From: Aphis gossypii
Lineage: Eukaryota; Arthropoda; Insecta; Hemiptera; Aphididae
DNA: 64,000 nt
Assembly: GCF_020184175.1 (NCBI RefSeq)
Contig: NC_065532.1
Coordinates: 34,906,001 to 34,970,000 of the forward strand
Direction of reading: 5' to 3'
Below the pieces are notes generated by a model that was not told where the DNA came from, ran no database searches, and was given only the letters and a program-made list of their open reading frames with translations. Position 1 is the stretch's first letter; each line of letters opens with the position of its first letter. Of the stretch, positions 1 through 13,971 are shown in pieces. Both the position numbers and the translations under genes were made by a program.

Positions 1-606
1 AAGGATTCGAGAGAAAAGCCGATTCCCAGCTTTGTACAAATATTGTAGCGAGTCCATACCTCTTGAAGTCTACTCAACTTGAAACGTATAGAGGCCTAAA
101 TAGGGCGTGGGGTATTATTATTTATTCACATTGTTATAATATAATATATATTATATACTTTTTTATTAACGTATATACTCGTTCTTAATTACTTTATTTA
201 TATTTTTTCTTGGACTTTTTAATCAATCGAACTTTTTTTGTCCAATAGTTATTTGGTTTTGAGTGTATAATCCTTACGACTATACTCTGGAAACATCAAT
301 ACATAATTTATATTTTTGTGGTTGCTGAGGTAATACGGCACACATAAATACCCAGGTACATGATACAAGTTTATGAAAAATCAGATATTTATTTATAAAT
401 CATATGACATATATGTATTAGGGTATTGTAATAGCTCAAATTGAATTTAACTGAGTAATTTTTCAAAATATTTTCGATATTTTGAAACACCATGAATTTA
501 GTAGAAATGATTAATATTTATAGTATAATATTATTAAAATATAATTGCTTCTAGTTGATTGTTTATTTTTAAAGCTCGTGATAACTTATTAATCTTTACT
601 TAGGTA
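1..606. other. AT-rich intergenic sequence, no gene seen
   Basis: No reading frame or splice-framed coding exon is visible. The first 110 bases are less AT-rich than what follows and could be the end of a repeat or an exon of a gene beyond the window, but nothing supports a choice. This stretch is downstream of the minus-strand zinc-finger gene. Confidence 0.5.
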
Positions 607-890
607 CAAGGGCGTCTCTGGCCCTATTTTCAAGGGGGGGCGACTTATTGATACAATTTAAAAAAAAAAACCGTAAAAGGCCGTATTATAATGTATATGT
701 TAACCTATTTAAACAACTAGGAGTGCTATTCTAAAATGTTTAATTATTTTACTTTATTCGGTGTACACTTTTTGTATCATAATTACATATAATTACGAAA
801 ATATTAAAGTAGGTACTATTAAATAGAAATAAAAACAGAGGCTCTGGGGGGGCGATTCGCCCCATCGCCCCCCCCAGAAATACGCCCTTG
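607..890. mobile_element. hAT-type MITE, 284 bp, with 8-bp target duplication
   Basis: The element begins CAAGGGCGT and ends ACGCCCTTG, so the terminal 9 bp are perfect inverted repeats. Further in, both ends carry long G or C runs (near 632-640 and 866-875) that extend the inverted repeat imperfectly. The identical octamer CTTAGGTA lies directly outside both ends (599-606 and 891-898). An 8-bp target duplication with short terminal repeats is the hallmark of the hAT superfamily. At 284 bp with no coding frame, it is a non-autonomous copy that needs a transposase supplied in trans. The perfect target duplication suggests fairly recent insertion. Confidence 0.88.
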
Positions 891-2396
891 CTTAGGTATC
901 ATCGATTTGACAGCTAGTTTAAAAGTAATCCATCAAGTTAAAATTATAAATATAATTTTTGAAATTTTTGGTTTTAATGGTTTTTAACATTATTCTTTTA
1001 TAGTTACCTAGTAAATACAAGGTTTTGAATAAAAAATAATCTAATACTATAATAAAAGTAATAACACTAATAATTAACAATACTATAATAAATTCCTTTT
1101 GTTTTTTTTTATAAAATAATATTACTTAAATATAGGTAGGTAGGCAAAAGATACTTTTTATGTATGTAATCCATTTTTTAAACTAAAAAAGTAGATACAT
1201 TGTTTATAAAGTGAGCTAAAACAATAATTTTTCCATATTAATTTTAAACATTATGAGCTAAATTTATGGTTTGTTAGCTAATAACTTTCTAACTTGAATC
1301 TCCTTTTGTCTATTTAGACATAATATAAGTTTACGAGCAGCACTGAATGTATTACTGAAGAACAGCTGTAAGATGTTTTTATAATTGTTAAAATTTTCTC
1401 ATCATACAATTTTATACATCTCATTAGATGGTTTTTCATTATTTAACTAGAAATATTTTTCAGAAAATATCCTCAGAACTAATTTGAATATTTATTTATT
1501 TAAAATACTTCATGTCAGCAAGTATAACCTATGTGTTTCATCTAGACGGCTATTATATAAATTTTATATTTGACATACATAATATATAGTAACATAGCAT
1601 TCTTTGCAGAAGGTAACATTTTCATTAAAAATATTTAAATGTATTTTACTGGAATAGTTAGTACTTAGCATCTATAATTCAACAATAATATACTTATAGA
1701 ATACTTGAAAATTGTAATTAAAAAAAAAACTATTGGTTACTTACCGTCTAGTAGAAACACAAATTAATAGGAATATTAATATAAATAGTATTTTAAGAGA
1801 TTAAATGTACACAATATTATCAACAATAAAATTAAAATAATAAAATTAGTAGATAATCACATGTATTCAATTAAAACTTTTGTAAACAGTAATAGTTTAT
1901 AGCAGTAATACAATTGCTTATGAGTTATATGTAAAAATGTAAAATAATCATATGCAGATATACTTAAAAAGTATGTAGGTATCAATATGGTATAATATAA
2001 TAATTTTAGCAAGTTGCATTAATACTTAAAAAATATAGTCATATACTTAATATGCATTTTAATTTGTTGTATAATATATATAATATCCAAATATCATCAA
2101 AAACATGAGAAAAGTGTTTTACTTATATTTCTCATGTTATATTTTCAGTTTTGATACTAGTTATATATATATATATGTAAAAAAAATACAATAATAAAAC
2201 ATTTTATTAGAATAAAATGTTATATAACCAAGAAAAATCATGGTCAGAAAATTATTGGTTTATATACAATAAAATATTAAAATACTTATATGTAATACAT
2301 AAAATGTGATTTAATTTTTAGTAAATACATAAAACCTTAATATGATTATAAAACTATCAGTTTAATTAAATAATATAAAATCAAATTACATTCATT
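891..2396. other. 3' flank and probable 3' UTR of the minus-strand zinc-finger gene
   Basis: AT-rich sequence without coding frames. The end next to 2396 should be the 3' untranslated region of the minus-strand gene. A reverse-strand AATAAA (tttatt at 2203-2208) lies about 190 bases past the stop codon and is a plausible polyadenylation signal, though in such AT-rich DNA it may be chance. A short (AT)n run lies near 2161-2176. Confidence 0.45.
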
Positions 2397-5300
2397 TTAC
2401 CGTCTACCTTGATATCGATTATTTTGACCACGATTAAATCGATTGTTCCTATTATTTTCTCTAGACGTTCCTTGGTAGTTATCAGAATAAGAATTATTAG
2501 TTTTATAAGTATTTTTACCTTTATAATAACTGGAAGAATTTTGATGATATTTATTATAAGAATCCTGTTGTTGCCCTTGATAATAATTATTACTCCGATT
2601 TTGTGAGTAAGGATCATTGTAATCATCTACTTGGTGAGCTGAATACGGATCAGGTTGCTCTGGAGATATATTATATTCATTAGATTGCTCTTCAGACGTA
2701 TGATATTCATTATGTTCCTCTTGAGGTATATTATATTTATTTTGTGGCTCTTGAGATGCAATGTACTTATTAGATGGGTCTTGAGACAAATATTTATTAG
2801 TCGGATCTTGAGATACATTGTATTTATTGGGTGGCTCTTGTGATGCATTATATGTATTAGGTTGTTCATGGGGTATATTGTATTTATTGGGCTGCTCTTG
2901 CTTTTTATTGTATTTTTTAAGCTGATCTTGTGGATGACTGTATTTATTATGCTGATCTAATGGTCTGTTGTATTTATTAGGCTGTTCTTGTGATTTGTTA
3001 TATTTATTAGACTTTTCTTGAGGAATATTGTATTTATCAGGTTGGTCTGTTAAAAATGTAGTGGATGTTGATGGCTGTGGCGAATAATTAGTATCATTTT
3101 TATTAGCTGAATATGGATCTAAAGAATATGAAGTGGTATGAGGTTCATTGTTAGAATTTTTATAAAATGATTCATCAGAAGTGGTTTGTTTTTGAGTGTT
3201 GGTAGGTACCAAACCATAATCAGACTTTATTTCTGGTAAAAATTGTTTTAAACTACTTAAAAGTTTCTGTTGCTCTTCAGTGATCTCAAAATTAACAGTC
3301 ATGTTTTTCACATCTTCATCTTTATTTTCACCAACTTTTTCCTTGACAGCCAAACAAACTTCTGATAGTTCGTAATTATCATCATCTTCTTCATCTTTAA
3401 ACATAGAAGTAACTTCTTTTAAGTTAGATGGTCCCATATCAATGTACTTTCTCAATTTTTTCACTTCTTCTGGTTTTTTTTCTCCTAACTTTTTTAAATA
3501 AGTTATAAGTCCATCCTGTTCATCAGTGTTCAAATCTCTGAAATTTTTCAATAAGTTTATTATATCTCCCTGTGATAATTGGTCTAAATTCATCTTATCG
3601 ACTTCTTCCTTCTTATCAACTTCTTCACGAGCAGTTTTCAACACAGCTCCGCTGTTATTGATGTTTGCTAATAAGTTCTTAGCCCCTTGAATATTATCTC
3701 CAGATTGTGCCATACCCACAACAGCATTTATCAGAGTTTCTAAATCGTCCTGTGACACATCCACTTTACCTTGTGCTAGTAATGCTTGAGTTATTTGCTG
3801 AGCAATAGCCATTTTATCAATAACACCAACACCAGGCACTACAATTGGAGCAGTTTTAGGTATAGATGTAGGTACAGGTGTAGGTATAGGTGCAAGTATA
3901 GGATTAGGAATAGGTATGGGTGTGGGTGTAGAATTCAACATGCTTGAAGTAGGTATAAATTTCGGTGCTAACTGCATCAATTTTTCAATGTTGCGAATAG
4001 AGAACATGGTAGCATTTACTAAACTTCTTTTAACAACTCCTGCTAAAAGTTGTCCTTTGAGTTTTTCCTTTACTGTTTCAAACATCACACAATTTTCTGG
4101 GGTCAACAGCTTAATTGATGATTTAGGTTCAATTTTTTCCATTACAAGACCTTTAGATAACAAATCAACTATTTTAGGTGCTAATAAACCTAATTGACTT
4201 TCCAAAACGCTTAGTTGTCTCAACACAGTAATTACATTTAATGGATTTTCAATTTTAATTTTTTCCCTAGGTTTATTATGGTCATTGATTTCGCTTATTG
4301 AATCCTCTGAATCTGAATTAATAGGAGATGCCCCAGCAACTTTAGGTTTTCTATCGTTAGACGGTTTGTTAACTACAACATCAGGGTCCCTTTCTAATAC
4401 TTCAGATACTGGAAAATTATGCCAACTGTGTTTTAAATCTGTTGACGATTTTTTATCTTTTAAGGGAGGAGAATCTCTGGAAGGTGACTCTGAAGAACTT
4501 TTATCCATATTAATATCACCCAATATTTTATTTTTCAATTTTTCCATCTTTTCATTAACTTCTTCATCATGCATTTCCTGTGTGCGCTTACTCCATGAAA
4601 GGATCCACTCAGGTTTAAAATCATAAGTATTTGGATCTTTACCTTCCATTTGCAATTCTTTAAAACGTCGATTCCAAAACTTTTTCCATTCATCTGGATA
4701 TAATGGATGTTTTTCAGGGTTTTTTTCATGATAACTTAATTTTTTCTCCATTTCAATTTTCATTTCTTCAACTGCTTTTTCGTATTCTTGTATCAATCTT
4801 TTTCTTTTACTAGTATTTCTGAAAATCAAATCTTATTATAAATATTTATTTATATTTTAAATATTAATTTTATTGTAACATATTTTAAATTAATATTAAT
4901 GAAACTTTAAACGTATTATAAACACACATTATAATTTAAAAATCAGTAATATTCAAACCTTTCTTTTTGTGTATGATATTCAGCTGAATACATATCTGGA
5001 GAGTAGAACCTAGGTCTACTAGGTGGAGGGAATCTCATAAATGGCCTAGGAAAAGACATATAAGGTGCAGCATAAAACATTCTAGGATGTGGATGTCCCG
5101 AGACATAACCTGACATGGAGTGCATAGAATGCACGTCTGATGTAGGAGAAAGCTGTCTTCTGTATGATTCATCTCTATCTCTGCTTCTACTTCTATAACG
5201 CCTTCTGGTATAATACATAAATAAATATTGAAAACAAGTGCTTTATTTTTTATTTTATTTTTTTTAATATTAAATTACCGATGACTAGAATATTTATTGT

Positions 5301-8300
5301 TACGGTTGTAGTAAGGTGAACGAGATCTTGATCGAGAACGTGAACGAGATCTCTGTCTAATCATTACAGGGGTTTTTGAACGAGTACGTGACTTACGACG
5401 ATATGGACTTCTAGAACGGCGATGTCTTCTAGGTGGTGATCTACGTCTTCTATCTTTAGATTCTCTACCTGAAAATGAAAAATAATTTATTTAAACTTGA
5501 AATATTTTATTTTAATTAATTATTTTATAATAATTGATAAATTTACTTGATACACGCTTTCTTGGTTTAGATTCAGTATTTGTTTTAATATCAACAAATT
5601 CAATATCAGAATCACTTTCTTCTTTATCATTCTTAGGGCGTAATTGAGATTTATTAACAGAAATTCTTGGATTTTTATTAAATGACCTAAAATATATACA
5701 TTTTTTTAAATATTAACAAATTGAGAGTAATTGAAAGATATGAAAATTATTTAATACAATTTTACTTACGTTTCAGCTTTAATAGCTTTTTGTTTTTCTT
5801 CTTCATCCCGTTTATTTTTCTCAGTTACTTTTTTTAAAGGAACTTAAAATAAATAATTTAAAATTGCAACAATAAATATTTAAAATGAAAATAATAGACT
5901 TACGTCTAATGACCAAGTAATGATATTAAGATAGTTAATCATAAAATATAACTTACATTTTTCTTGTAATAGTGAAGGGTTTTCAACAAATTCTGATTTT
6001 ATCATATCTAACATCCATAAATCTTCTGGATTTTCCCTATATCAAAGATAAACAAAATGTACTAAAAATATTCAATATTTTTTGAATTTTTCTCAAGTTT
6101 TCCTGTAAATATGTTCTTTAGAATGTGTAGTTTACAGTTGTTTTTTTGTAATAACCAGACAATTCCAATTTAAAAATTTTATTAATAAGAAATTAATGGT
6201 TTTCTCTAAGTATATGTTTATAGAAATGATAGCGAAAGAAGGTTTTTTTTTCAACTTATTTATATACAAATTATGACATAAATCACAGTTAACTAATATT
6301 TTAATATTTTTATATATGACCTATTACTATTGATTATAAGTATATAGGTAATTATTTATGTAGTATAATATAATAATATAATAATATAATATGCTGAAAT
6401 CATAAATATAAAAAATAAAAAAAATTCTGTGCTCATGTGAGAATAACTGAAGTTCATAAGATTGAGTATTATAAAGGAGTTTAATGGATAATGATATTGA
6501 AGACAATGGATTAGTAAATAATTTAAGTTTGACTAGTTAGAGAAAAATAATTATTGTAATTTATTTAAAAATGTTAACTTGGTATTGCTCAACGGCCTCA
6601 ACGTTCTATACTTGTAGCACAAACCAAATAGTTTTTTTAAAGGGGTAAACATATTATATATAATTAAGTAATAGTAAGTTGTATGTTTTTATTTTGTCAT
6701 AACACTAAACTATAACAATAGTATCATTGTATACATTTTTAAATGGGTTTATTACCAAAACTTAATAACTATTATCCATATAATAAACCTTTAACAGTTG
6801 AACATGTTTAATATTTATCTAAATTACATAAAATGTACTTACATGATATGTTTTCCATTATTTACTTGTCTTAAGATTTTTATTTTTTCAGTAGATACAT
6901 CAAATAGACTTGCATCAACCACTATTGGTTTCATACGGCCGTATGTTTCTTCTATTTTTCCAATAACATGAAACACTAATTCTTGAAATCCTTTAGAAGA
7001 CACTTTGTTTAATTTTTCCAATGCACTAGCTAATGTTCTAAAATATCTTCGCTAGAGTTTAAAATCAAAATTTTTAACTTTACAATGAATATTGACAGTT
7101 TAAAAATAGTAATTACCAAATATGCCATGTGGTGATTAAAGCTACGTAAGTGATTAGGAAAAGTTCGTGGATCACCTCGTTTATCACACAATGCACACAT
7201 GTATCTAGGTTCTTCAGTGGGTTCAGATGGCAATAATTCTAGAATAAATTCTATACCTATTAATGGCATGAAAATTGAATCCAATGTAGCTTGAATACGG
7301 GCCAACACATTATCTATTTCATCTTCCATTCCTGGCGGTATTGGTTCACCCGATACCATTGATGGCATACCAACAGTTATTCCTGCTATTCAATATTACC
7401 ATACATATGTTTAAAACTTAGTACGAAAAATGCCTAACTATTTCATTAATACAAAAAAAAATATTTACTTTCTGAACATGCTCTGATAAAGTTTTTTGCC
7501 GGAAAACAAGATTTTCCCATTTCTAATAAATGCATTTTGTTGGTTAAATGCTCTTCGAGCAATGATAAAGATGGAACTTTGAATGGATAACAAGCGTGAC
7601 ATGACCATGATCCTGTTGTTTTATTTAAAGTTATTAAATACCCAGTTGTACCGTTATCCAAGTGAACAACTGTGGACAACAATTGTTCTTCTCTAGAAAG
7701 ACCTGTGGGTGCCTAAAAAATTTAAAACTTTATTTTATCATTGGTCAAACCAAAATACCCCACATTGTAAAGTAGTTCAGCTTTATTCAATTTATAGTAA
7801 AATAACAATTATTTATGTTAATATAATTGTATATTTTTTATAGCTTTCTATATTATTCAATTATAGCTCAATAATAACAAATAAACAATTAAATACAAAT
7901 ACAATAGGTAAAATAATTTGAAATCATTTATCTGTATAACTAGTAATTCAAACATTTTATTTTGAAATTCGTTAAAAAGATTAACAACGGATAATAAAAA
8001 CTATTTCTCAAATATGAATACAACAAAATTATATTCTATTAATTTTTTTTTAATAAAAACTATCTTAGGTACAGTTTGTATATAAAAATATAATAATAAT
8101 ATACAGCATATCACAATTATTTAAAATATTCATATATACCTAATTTTAATGTTAAGTGGTTACATTCCACAATATGATACACTGTGTACAGATATTTATA
8201 TCTTATTTTCGTGTTAAATCATGTATTAAATAAAAAAAAAAACTTAAATAAGATATATATGAGAAGAGGATCATAAAAGAGAATAAGATCAGGCAAAAAG

Positions 8301-10486
8301 AACGTGATAAAACCACTTTTAAAAAACAGTATAGAAAATAATTACAAATTTATCACAGGACTGTAAAGGGATTAAATTTCTTTATGGAATTAGCTTTCTT
8401 GTTTAACATGTTTATTTAATATCTGATGAAAACCATTGTTCTGAGCAATAAAAGCAAAAATGCATATTTAATAGGAATATAGAAAATTAAATTATTTAAT
8501 AATGCTATACCAATAGAAAGGTCATAGATAGTATCAACTTTAGGTAGACAATTTATATTAATATAGTATATTAAATTAGTTTTGTTATAATAAAAGAATG
8601 ACATTACAATGAATTTAGAAACATTTATGTTTGAATATTATGAAGATTAATGGATAGAAAAAAACAATTTAATGTGTAATATTATTATGTTGTGATTACA
8701 CAATTAAAAGAATCACTGTGTACTCCATCAACAAAACAGCAAGATTTGACTGATTTAAATAAATCTGTATAAAAAGATATTCACATATGAATCAATTTTA
8801 ATTCATTTGTCTTCAGAAAGAATATTTCAGTAGTATAATAGTATATATATATATATAAATCAATAGTTTTCCTAATTATTTTATCAGTGGTAACTGGTAA
8901 GATCTAAAATTGCATGTATCAATGCTAGAATTCAACTAAAAAATTCAAACATGAGAAAAAAAAATGGTAAATAAAATTTTAGAACAAAAGTATACACAAA
9001 TGATTATACAAATTTTAAAAAAGGATTTTGGATTAGTGGTGAAATTTAAAAGTTTTATTATATTTTAAGAATTAATTTGTAATAATAAGCCATAGTCTAT
9101 GTAATAAGCGAATACTTCTATTTATCAAAACAATAAAATACAATACTGAAGTATAAAATTCCATTAATCTAATATTTATGATAATTTATATTTTATGTTA
9201 AAGAAAACTAAGTAAATAGAGGAGTAAAATATATTATTAAATTAAAGTACTTATTTCAGAAAATAGATATAATACTGTTCTATGTTAAACCATACAATAA
9301 CTATACTTTTGATTTAGAATAAATACAATTCACTAAACAATTAAATATACCATTTTTAATAACAAAACAATTTAGTAATAGAAAAAAAACAACTATTGAA
9401 CAATTAAAAAAAAATTATAATAGCAATTATTCTTGAATCTTGAGAATTTGATAATTAGGTATATGTTTTAATCGCATGTTTTGATGTTTGTTAATATTAT
9501 TGTTTTCACTGCTTTCAAAATATATAGAAGATATTCCAAGATATTCCCTTAATACATAACAATTTCTTCAGTTGTTCAATAATATTAGTAATATAAATAC
9601 TTTTATTTTCACTTTCAATGTAATTTGAATATTCTATAGGTAATATTATTATGAAGTAAATTTTCTTAATATAACTTAATATTAGAAAAATTGTATTGGT
9701 AATTATTTTCATTTATACTTTTAAATATATTAAAAGTATAATAATTTTTAATTTAAATCATACACTTTATCAAAAAAATATATAATATGTATATTAGATA
9801 AATTATTAGAAACAATATCTTTTAACGAAACAAATGGGTACAGAAAAAACAGTAAATACATAAGTAGGCTAAATGTATTTTCATGATAAATTTTTGTTAT
9901 ATTTTTCACCAATAATTAGTATAATGGTTATTAATCATATTATTCACACTAAGAATTATATGTAATAAGGCTATTAAATTTAATTTATTGTACAAATAAA
10001 TATCTAGGAAAATTCATAAACTTGTTTGATTATTCAAAATATGAATTTAAATTATTTTTATCCATTCATTACTGAACAATATCTTTTTAATGATAAAACA
10101 TAGTAAGTATGTAAAAAGTTGAATACATAAATTATATTTAAATTACAATAAATAATTAAGCTTTAAAATTATAAATAATAATATTTAAAATTAAATATTA
10201 TTATATTTTACAAATATATAACAGTAACAATTTTTAAATAATAATAGTAAAATAGAGAAACATAATACTATGAAATATCAAATTAAAACATCAATATTTT
10301 ATGTAAAAAATATATATGCAACTAATTTAAATAAACAAACATTATTACCTTAAACGTTGAACGTACTGGTGGCGGAGATGCTGCTTTTGGAGGTTTCGCA
10401 GGAATAAAAGGTTTATCAATGACAACATTCTCATCTTCTTGAAAACTTGACTCAATATCAAAATCATTAAAATTTTGATAATGCAT
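2397..10486 (-). CDS. Matrin/U1-type double zinc-finger, RS-domain nuclear protein (CG7065-like), ~1335 aa
   Basis: Ten coding exons, read downward: 10486-10349, 7712-7469, 7382-7117 (or from 7385), 7051-6843, 6036-5957, 5842-5770, 5686-5547, 5468-5279, 5204-4959, 4818-2397. All junctions are GT-AG, phases agree, and the sum is 4008 nt. Start MHYQNF was chosen because it begins the acidic N-terminus and opens exon 1. Exon 2 carries a finger with C84/C87/H101/H107 (CX2CX13HX5H), and exon 3 a second with C190/C193/H205/H211; the HX5H spacing is that of matrin/U1 fingers, which bind RNA or dsRNA. Residues about 384-446 form an Arg-Ser domain typical of splicing factors. The large last exon starts with a charged helical segment (HPLYPDEWKKFW), then 13 copies of a 10-residue repeat, then an Arg/Gly-rich tail. 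Architecture resembles insect proteins named CG7065-like and is reminiscent of vertebrate ZNF318; that assignment is from memory. A nuclear RNA-processing role is inferred. Confidence 0.85.
2649..3035 (-). repeat. Coding tandem repeat, 13 units of about 30 bp (10 aa)
   Basis: Within the last exon of the CG7065-like gene, 13 consecutive units follow the pattern (N)KYNxxQEQP, for example KYNKSQEQPN and KYNVSQDPTN. One unit is 9 residues long (KYLSQDPSN), so the array is 129 residues. All units keep frame. Units differ by several substitutions, especially at positions 4-5, so the array is old enough to have diverged. It is low-complexity, Gln/Asn/Tyr-rich and probably disordered. Confidence 0.9.
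7713..10348 (-). other. Intron 1 of the CG7065-like gene (2.6 kb)
   Basis: Donor AAG|GTAATA at 10348 and acceptor TTTTTTAG before 7712 bound an AT-rich intron. Short frames inside (for example around 8416-8604 and 9515-9712) are low-complexity Ile/Tyr/Asn translations of AT-rich DNA with no family signature. I see no nested gene or well-defined transposon. Confidence 0.7.
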
Positions 10487-10663
10487 TGAAATAGCAAAGT
10501 TGTAAAATAACCACTCGATAAAAAACAAAATTTGTTTTCGAATATAAATTAATTTATGTATGTTTTAATTTAATCACTGCACTCAAGATCAAATTTTATG
10601 AGAACACATGCTCTTCTAGTCACTTCAATGGAAGGATTTTCTTATGTAGCTGATTTTAGAGAA
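10487..10663 (-). other. Candidate 5' UTR part of the first coding exon, CG7065-like gene
   Basis: On the minus strand a good acceptor (TTATTTTTCAG) ends at 10664, just upstream of the start codon, so the coding start may lie inside a second exon. A possible upstream noncoding exon ends with donor CGAA|GTAAGT at 15058. This would place the transcription start near 15.1-15.6 kb. Splice motifs of this quality arise by chance in AT-rich DNA, so this is only a proposal. Confidence 0.3.
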
Positions 10664-13600
10664 CTGAAAAATAACAATATATTTTGCTGTTTATAATTTA
10701 ATCAAAAATTAACTACCTATAATTTATAAGTTAAACCATCCTTATGGATAGATGTTTTTTATTACATATATGTACATACAGGTTAATATACCAGATTAAT
10801 TTCTATATCTATTTACTGATTTTGAATAAAATAATTGTTTGTAATTTGAAGAATTTATAACATAACAATACAAAAATTAATTTTTACTGTTTTTAAATAA
10901 CCTCTATCTTCAATTAATATTCTATAGAACTAAATACTTTCCTAAATATTTTAAAATATAAATATTGAACCTACAATCTTTAAAGAATTAAGGAAAGAGC
11001 CCTTCCTCAGGTACGACATTAATAAGTAATACTTATTTTATATGATATTTATGACAAATTAACAAAACTCAACAAACTAAGTAAACTTTTTTCTTTTTGT
11101 TATAAAAAAGACAAGTAAATGAAATACATATTTACTTTTTTACACATAATATTTATAGAAATTTAAGAATGGATGTTTTTGTTTTTACATACACTAATTT
11201 ATAATTTTTAATTAGACACAGAAACATAAAAAAAAATGTTGCAATGTTTATAAAAATATATACATTGATAAATTAATGTTCAATGTCTTTTTTATACTTA
11301 CCTTTCTTTAACATCCAAAGTGGTATAATGTGTTCTATTGTAAGGATATTTAACAAATTTAAGTCACTTCATTTTTATTTAAATAATAGTATGTAATAAA
11401 AGAACATACTAAATAAAATTAGTAAAAATATACTTAAAAGTTAATAAAATTGGATAAAATAAACCCTAGAGTAATAAATTAAACATATTATATAACCATA
11501 TACAATTGTATAATATTAACTGTACGGTATCGATATAGTATTATAGTACATTATTTATTTATTAAATTAAAATCACAGACTAATCTCTTCATAAATACCT
11601 ATAGCCACCTGCAGAATTTCCACAAATAATAAAATATTTTACAATAAATTAAAAAACCTATTAACATATTAACTGCAGATAAAACCAAATGACATCTATT
11701 AACATTGTTTGTATATACTAAATGACGCCAATTGACATAATGCACTTTGTTATTAAATGCATAATGGTTTGGTTAACATTATGATTAGACTATAAGATTT
11801 TGTTAGCGTCCCCTAAAAATATTATTATATAAGTATGTGCAAGTTATACATTGATATTTTAAAATATATTTTTTTCAGTATTGCGATAAATTTACTTAAA
11901 TATGATATACGACTAACGTGATAAGTCTTTTCACAAGTATTTTATCATTTCTCTTCCTAACAACATTAATTAAAATTTAACCAGTTAAGATATTTACTTA
12001 ACATAAAAAAAAAATATTATATATTTGTAAATATTAAAAGTAAATGTCAAGATTCTGTTAGTTAATTGTGAATTGAATCATATTAAAATGCATATTAATT
12101 ATATTTATACTTATATCATTGATTACAGAATTCTATAATTAATGCTTATATAAATTTTTCTCAATATTAAAAAAAATAGATTGAAAATATTTTTAACTAA
12201 TAAATAATATCATTGATTAATATTATTATTTTTTTTTTTATTTCAACTTTGTAAATAAAATTAGTTTCAACAATTATTAATACAATATAAAGGTTATTTA
12301 TAAGAAGAACCAGTAACAATATAAAATTAAATTAAAAAGCCTGAATGGTTAAAGAAAAAAAATATGTTCAATATGATGTTTATCATTCATTATAAATAAA
12401 ATAATCAACGAAAATATATAAAAATTCTTGTTATTGTTGGAAAATAATTGTTTTTAGTTAATCAACTTGAGGTTAGAAATTATAGATAGGTAAGAAAAGT
12501 AGAAAATATTTTAAAATCTAATTCGATGAAAATATAATATTGTTAACAAAGTTGTAAAATACCAACATAATGTCAAATAATAATTGTTAAAAAAATATAT
12601 TAATCTTAGAGCTTATATATTATCCAATAATATTTGTTTATAAAATTAAAATTGATTTATTTTTGATAAATTGATACTAATAATTTTAAATAAATACATC
12701 ATACATTTTAATTCATAAGGTGTTTTATTAAAATAACAATATAGAAAAAAAAGCTATTCCTATATTATACAAAAATATAATATTGTATTGTTTAAATTTA
12801 AATTTTACACTTTTATAGAGATAAATAAATTGAATTATAATGGGCATTATTTAACTATAGTTATTTAAATATAGAAGTAACCATAAAAATTTGTGTTTTA
12901 GTTTTAATTTAAATAGGTAGATACCTACATCAACTAATTTTAATACATACACTAAAATATATTAAAATGAACCATATTACAATCAAAATGTCATAAATTA
13001 GATATACTTTGTTATACCTGATAGTATGAATTAACCATTTACTTACCTTACATAAAATTGATCTTCAAAACTTCTTTAATAACAATTATTAACGGATCAT
13101 TTCCAATAATCTTGATAAAAATCAATTTTAAAAAACAAAGTTAACAAATACTTTTCTAGTTTAAGAATAACATTTTCATTTGTTAGATACATCATTAGTA
13201 AAATACCAATTATTATATTTATCTTTATCAAATTTTATTCCAAAATAAACTTATCATAAAACAGGAAATAATATAATATCATTTATCATGAATCAAATAA
13301 ATAATAAACATATCTGCATCTAATTTTTAAGTTATCATAAATTAAAAAAAAAAAAATGTTATTTTACAAGAGAAGTGATTCTACGATTTTATTTATGTGT
13401 AAATAATTAAAAATATAATTTATATAGCAAACAAAAATATGAGATAACCTTACTTATTTTAATAAAAATGTATAAAAAAATAATATAAAAATTCTTTATA
13501 GAGCAGATTCAAATAAGATCATATATTAATTTATTTTTCAGAAACATTGAATACTACAGAATTTTTAGTTTTTGGTTGTAAAATACAGATAAATCAACAT

Positions 13601-13971
13601 ATAATAATTTGTGTAGGTATTTTATATTCAAAGGTTTAATTATGTAAATATGAATACAAAAACATAGTCATAATAGATCAAAAATGCATAATTATTTTAA
13701 TAAATGCACAATAGTAAATCAAGACTGATAAATTGTCTGTTATACACATTGAATATAGTGAAAATCAATCTAAAACCGTGATCACCAAATTTAAAAATAA
13801 TATTTTTTTATTATTAATTTATTGACTATAACTCTAAAACTCATTTATTCCATCACTTGGGAGTATTAACATAAATTGTACCTACACATATTTATTAAAT
13901 TTTTTTATTTTTAACAACTACTATTATACAACTACAATAGTTCAACAACAATAATTTGATAATGTATAATA
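10664..13971. other. AT-rich intergenic sequence, no gene seen
   Basis: Between the divergent CG7065-like and COA7 genes. No coding exon could be framed. Additional minus-strand donor-like motifs (AAAG|GTAAGT near 11302 and AAG|GTAAGT near 13047) could belong to alternative 5' UTR exons of the CG7065-like gene, but no paired evidence supports them. Confidence 0.5.

Noticed and set aside
2655..2869. Frames on both strands overlapping the CG7065-like last exon
   Set aside because: Shadows of the 30-bp coding repeat in other frames; low-complexity and contradicted by the well-framed long exon.
7030..7116. Read-through of exon 3 of the CG7065-like gene into the following frame
   Set aside because: A consensus donor at 7116 and an acceptor at 7052 define a 65-bp intron whose removal joins the finger exon in phase with the next conserved exon; read-through ends in a stop.
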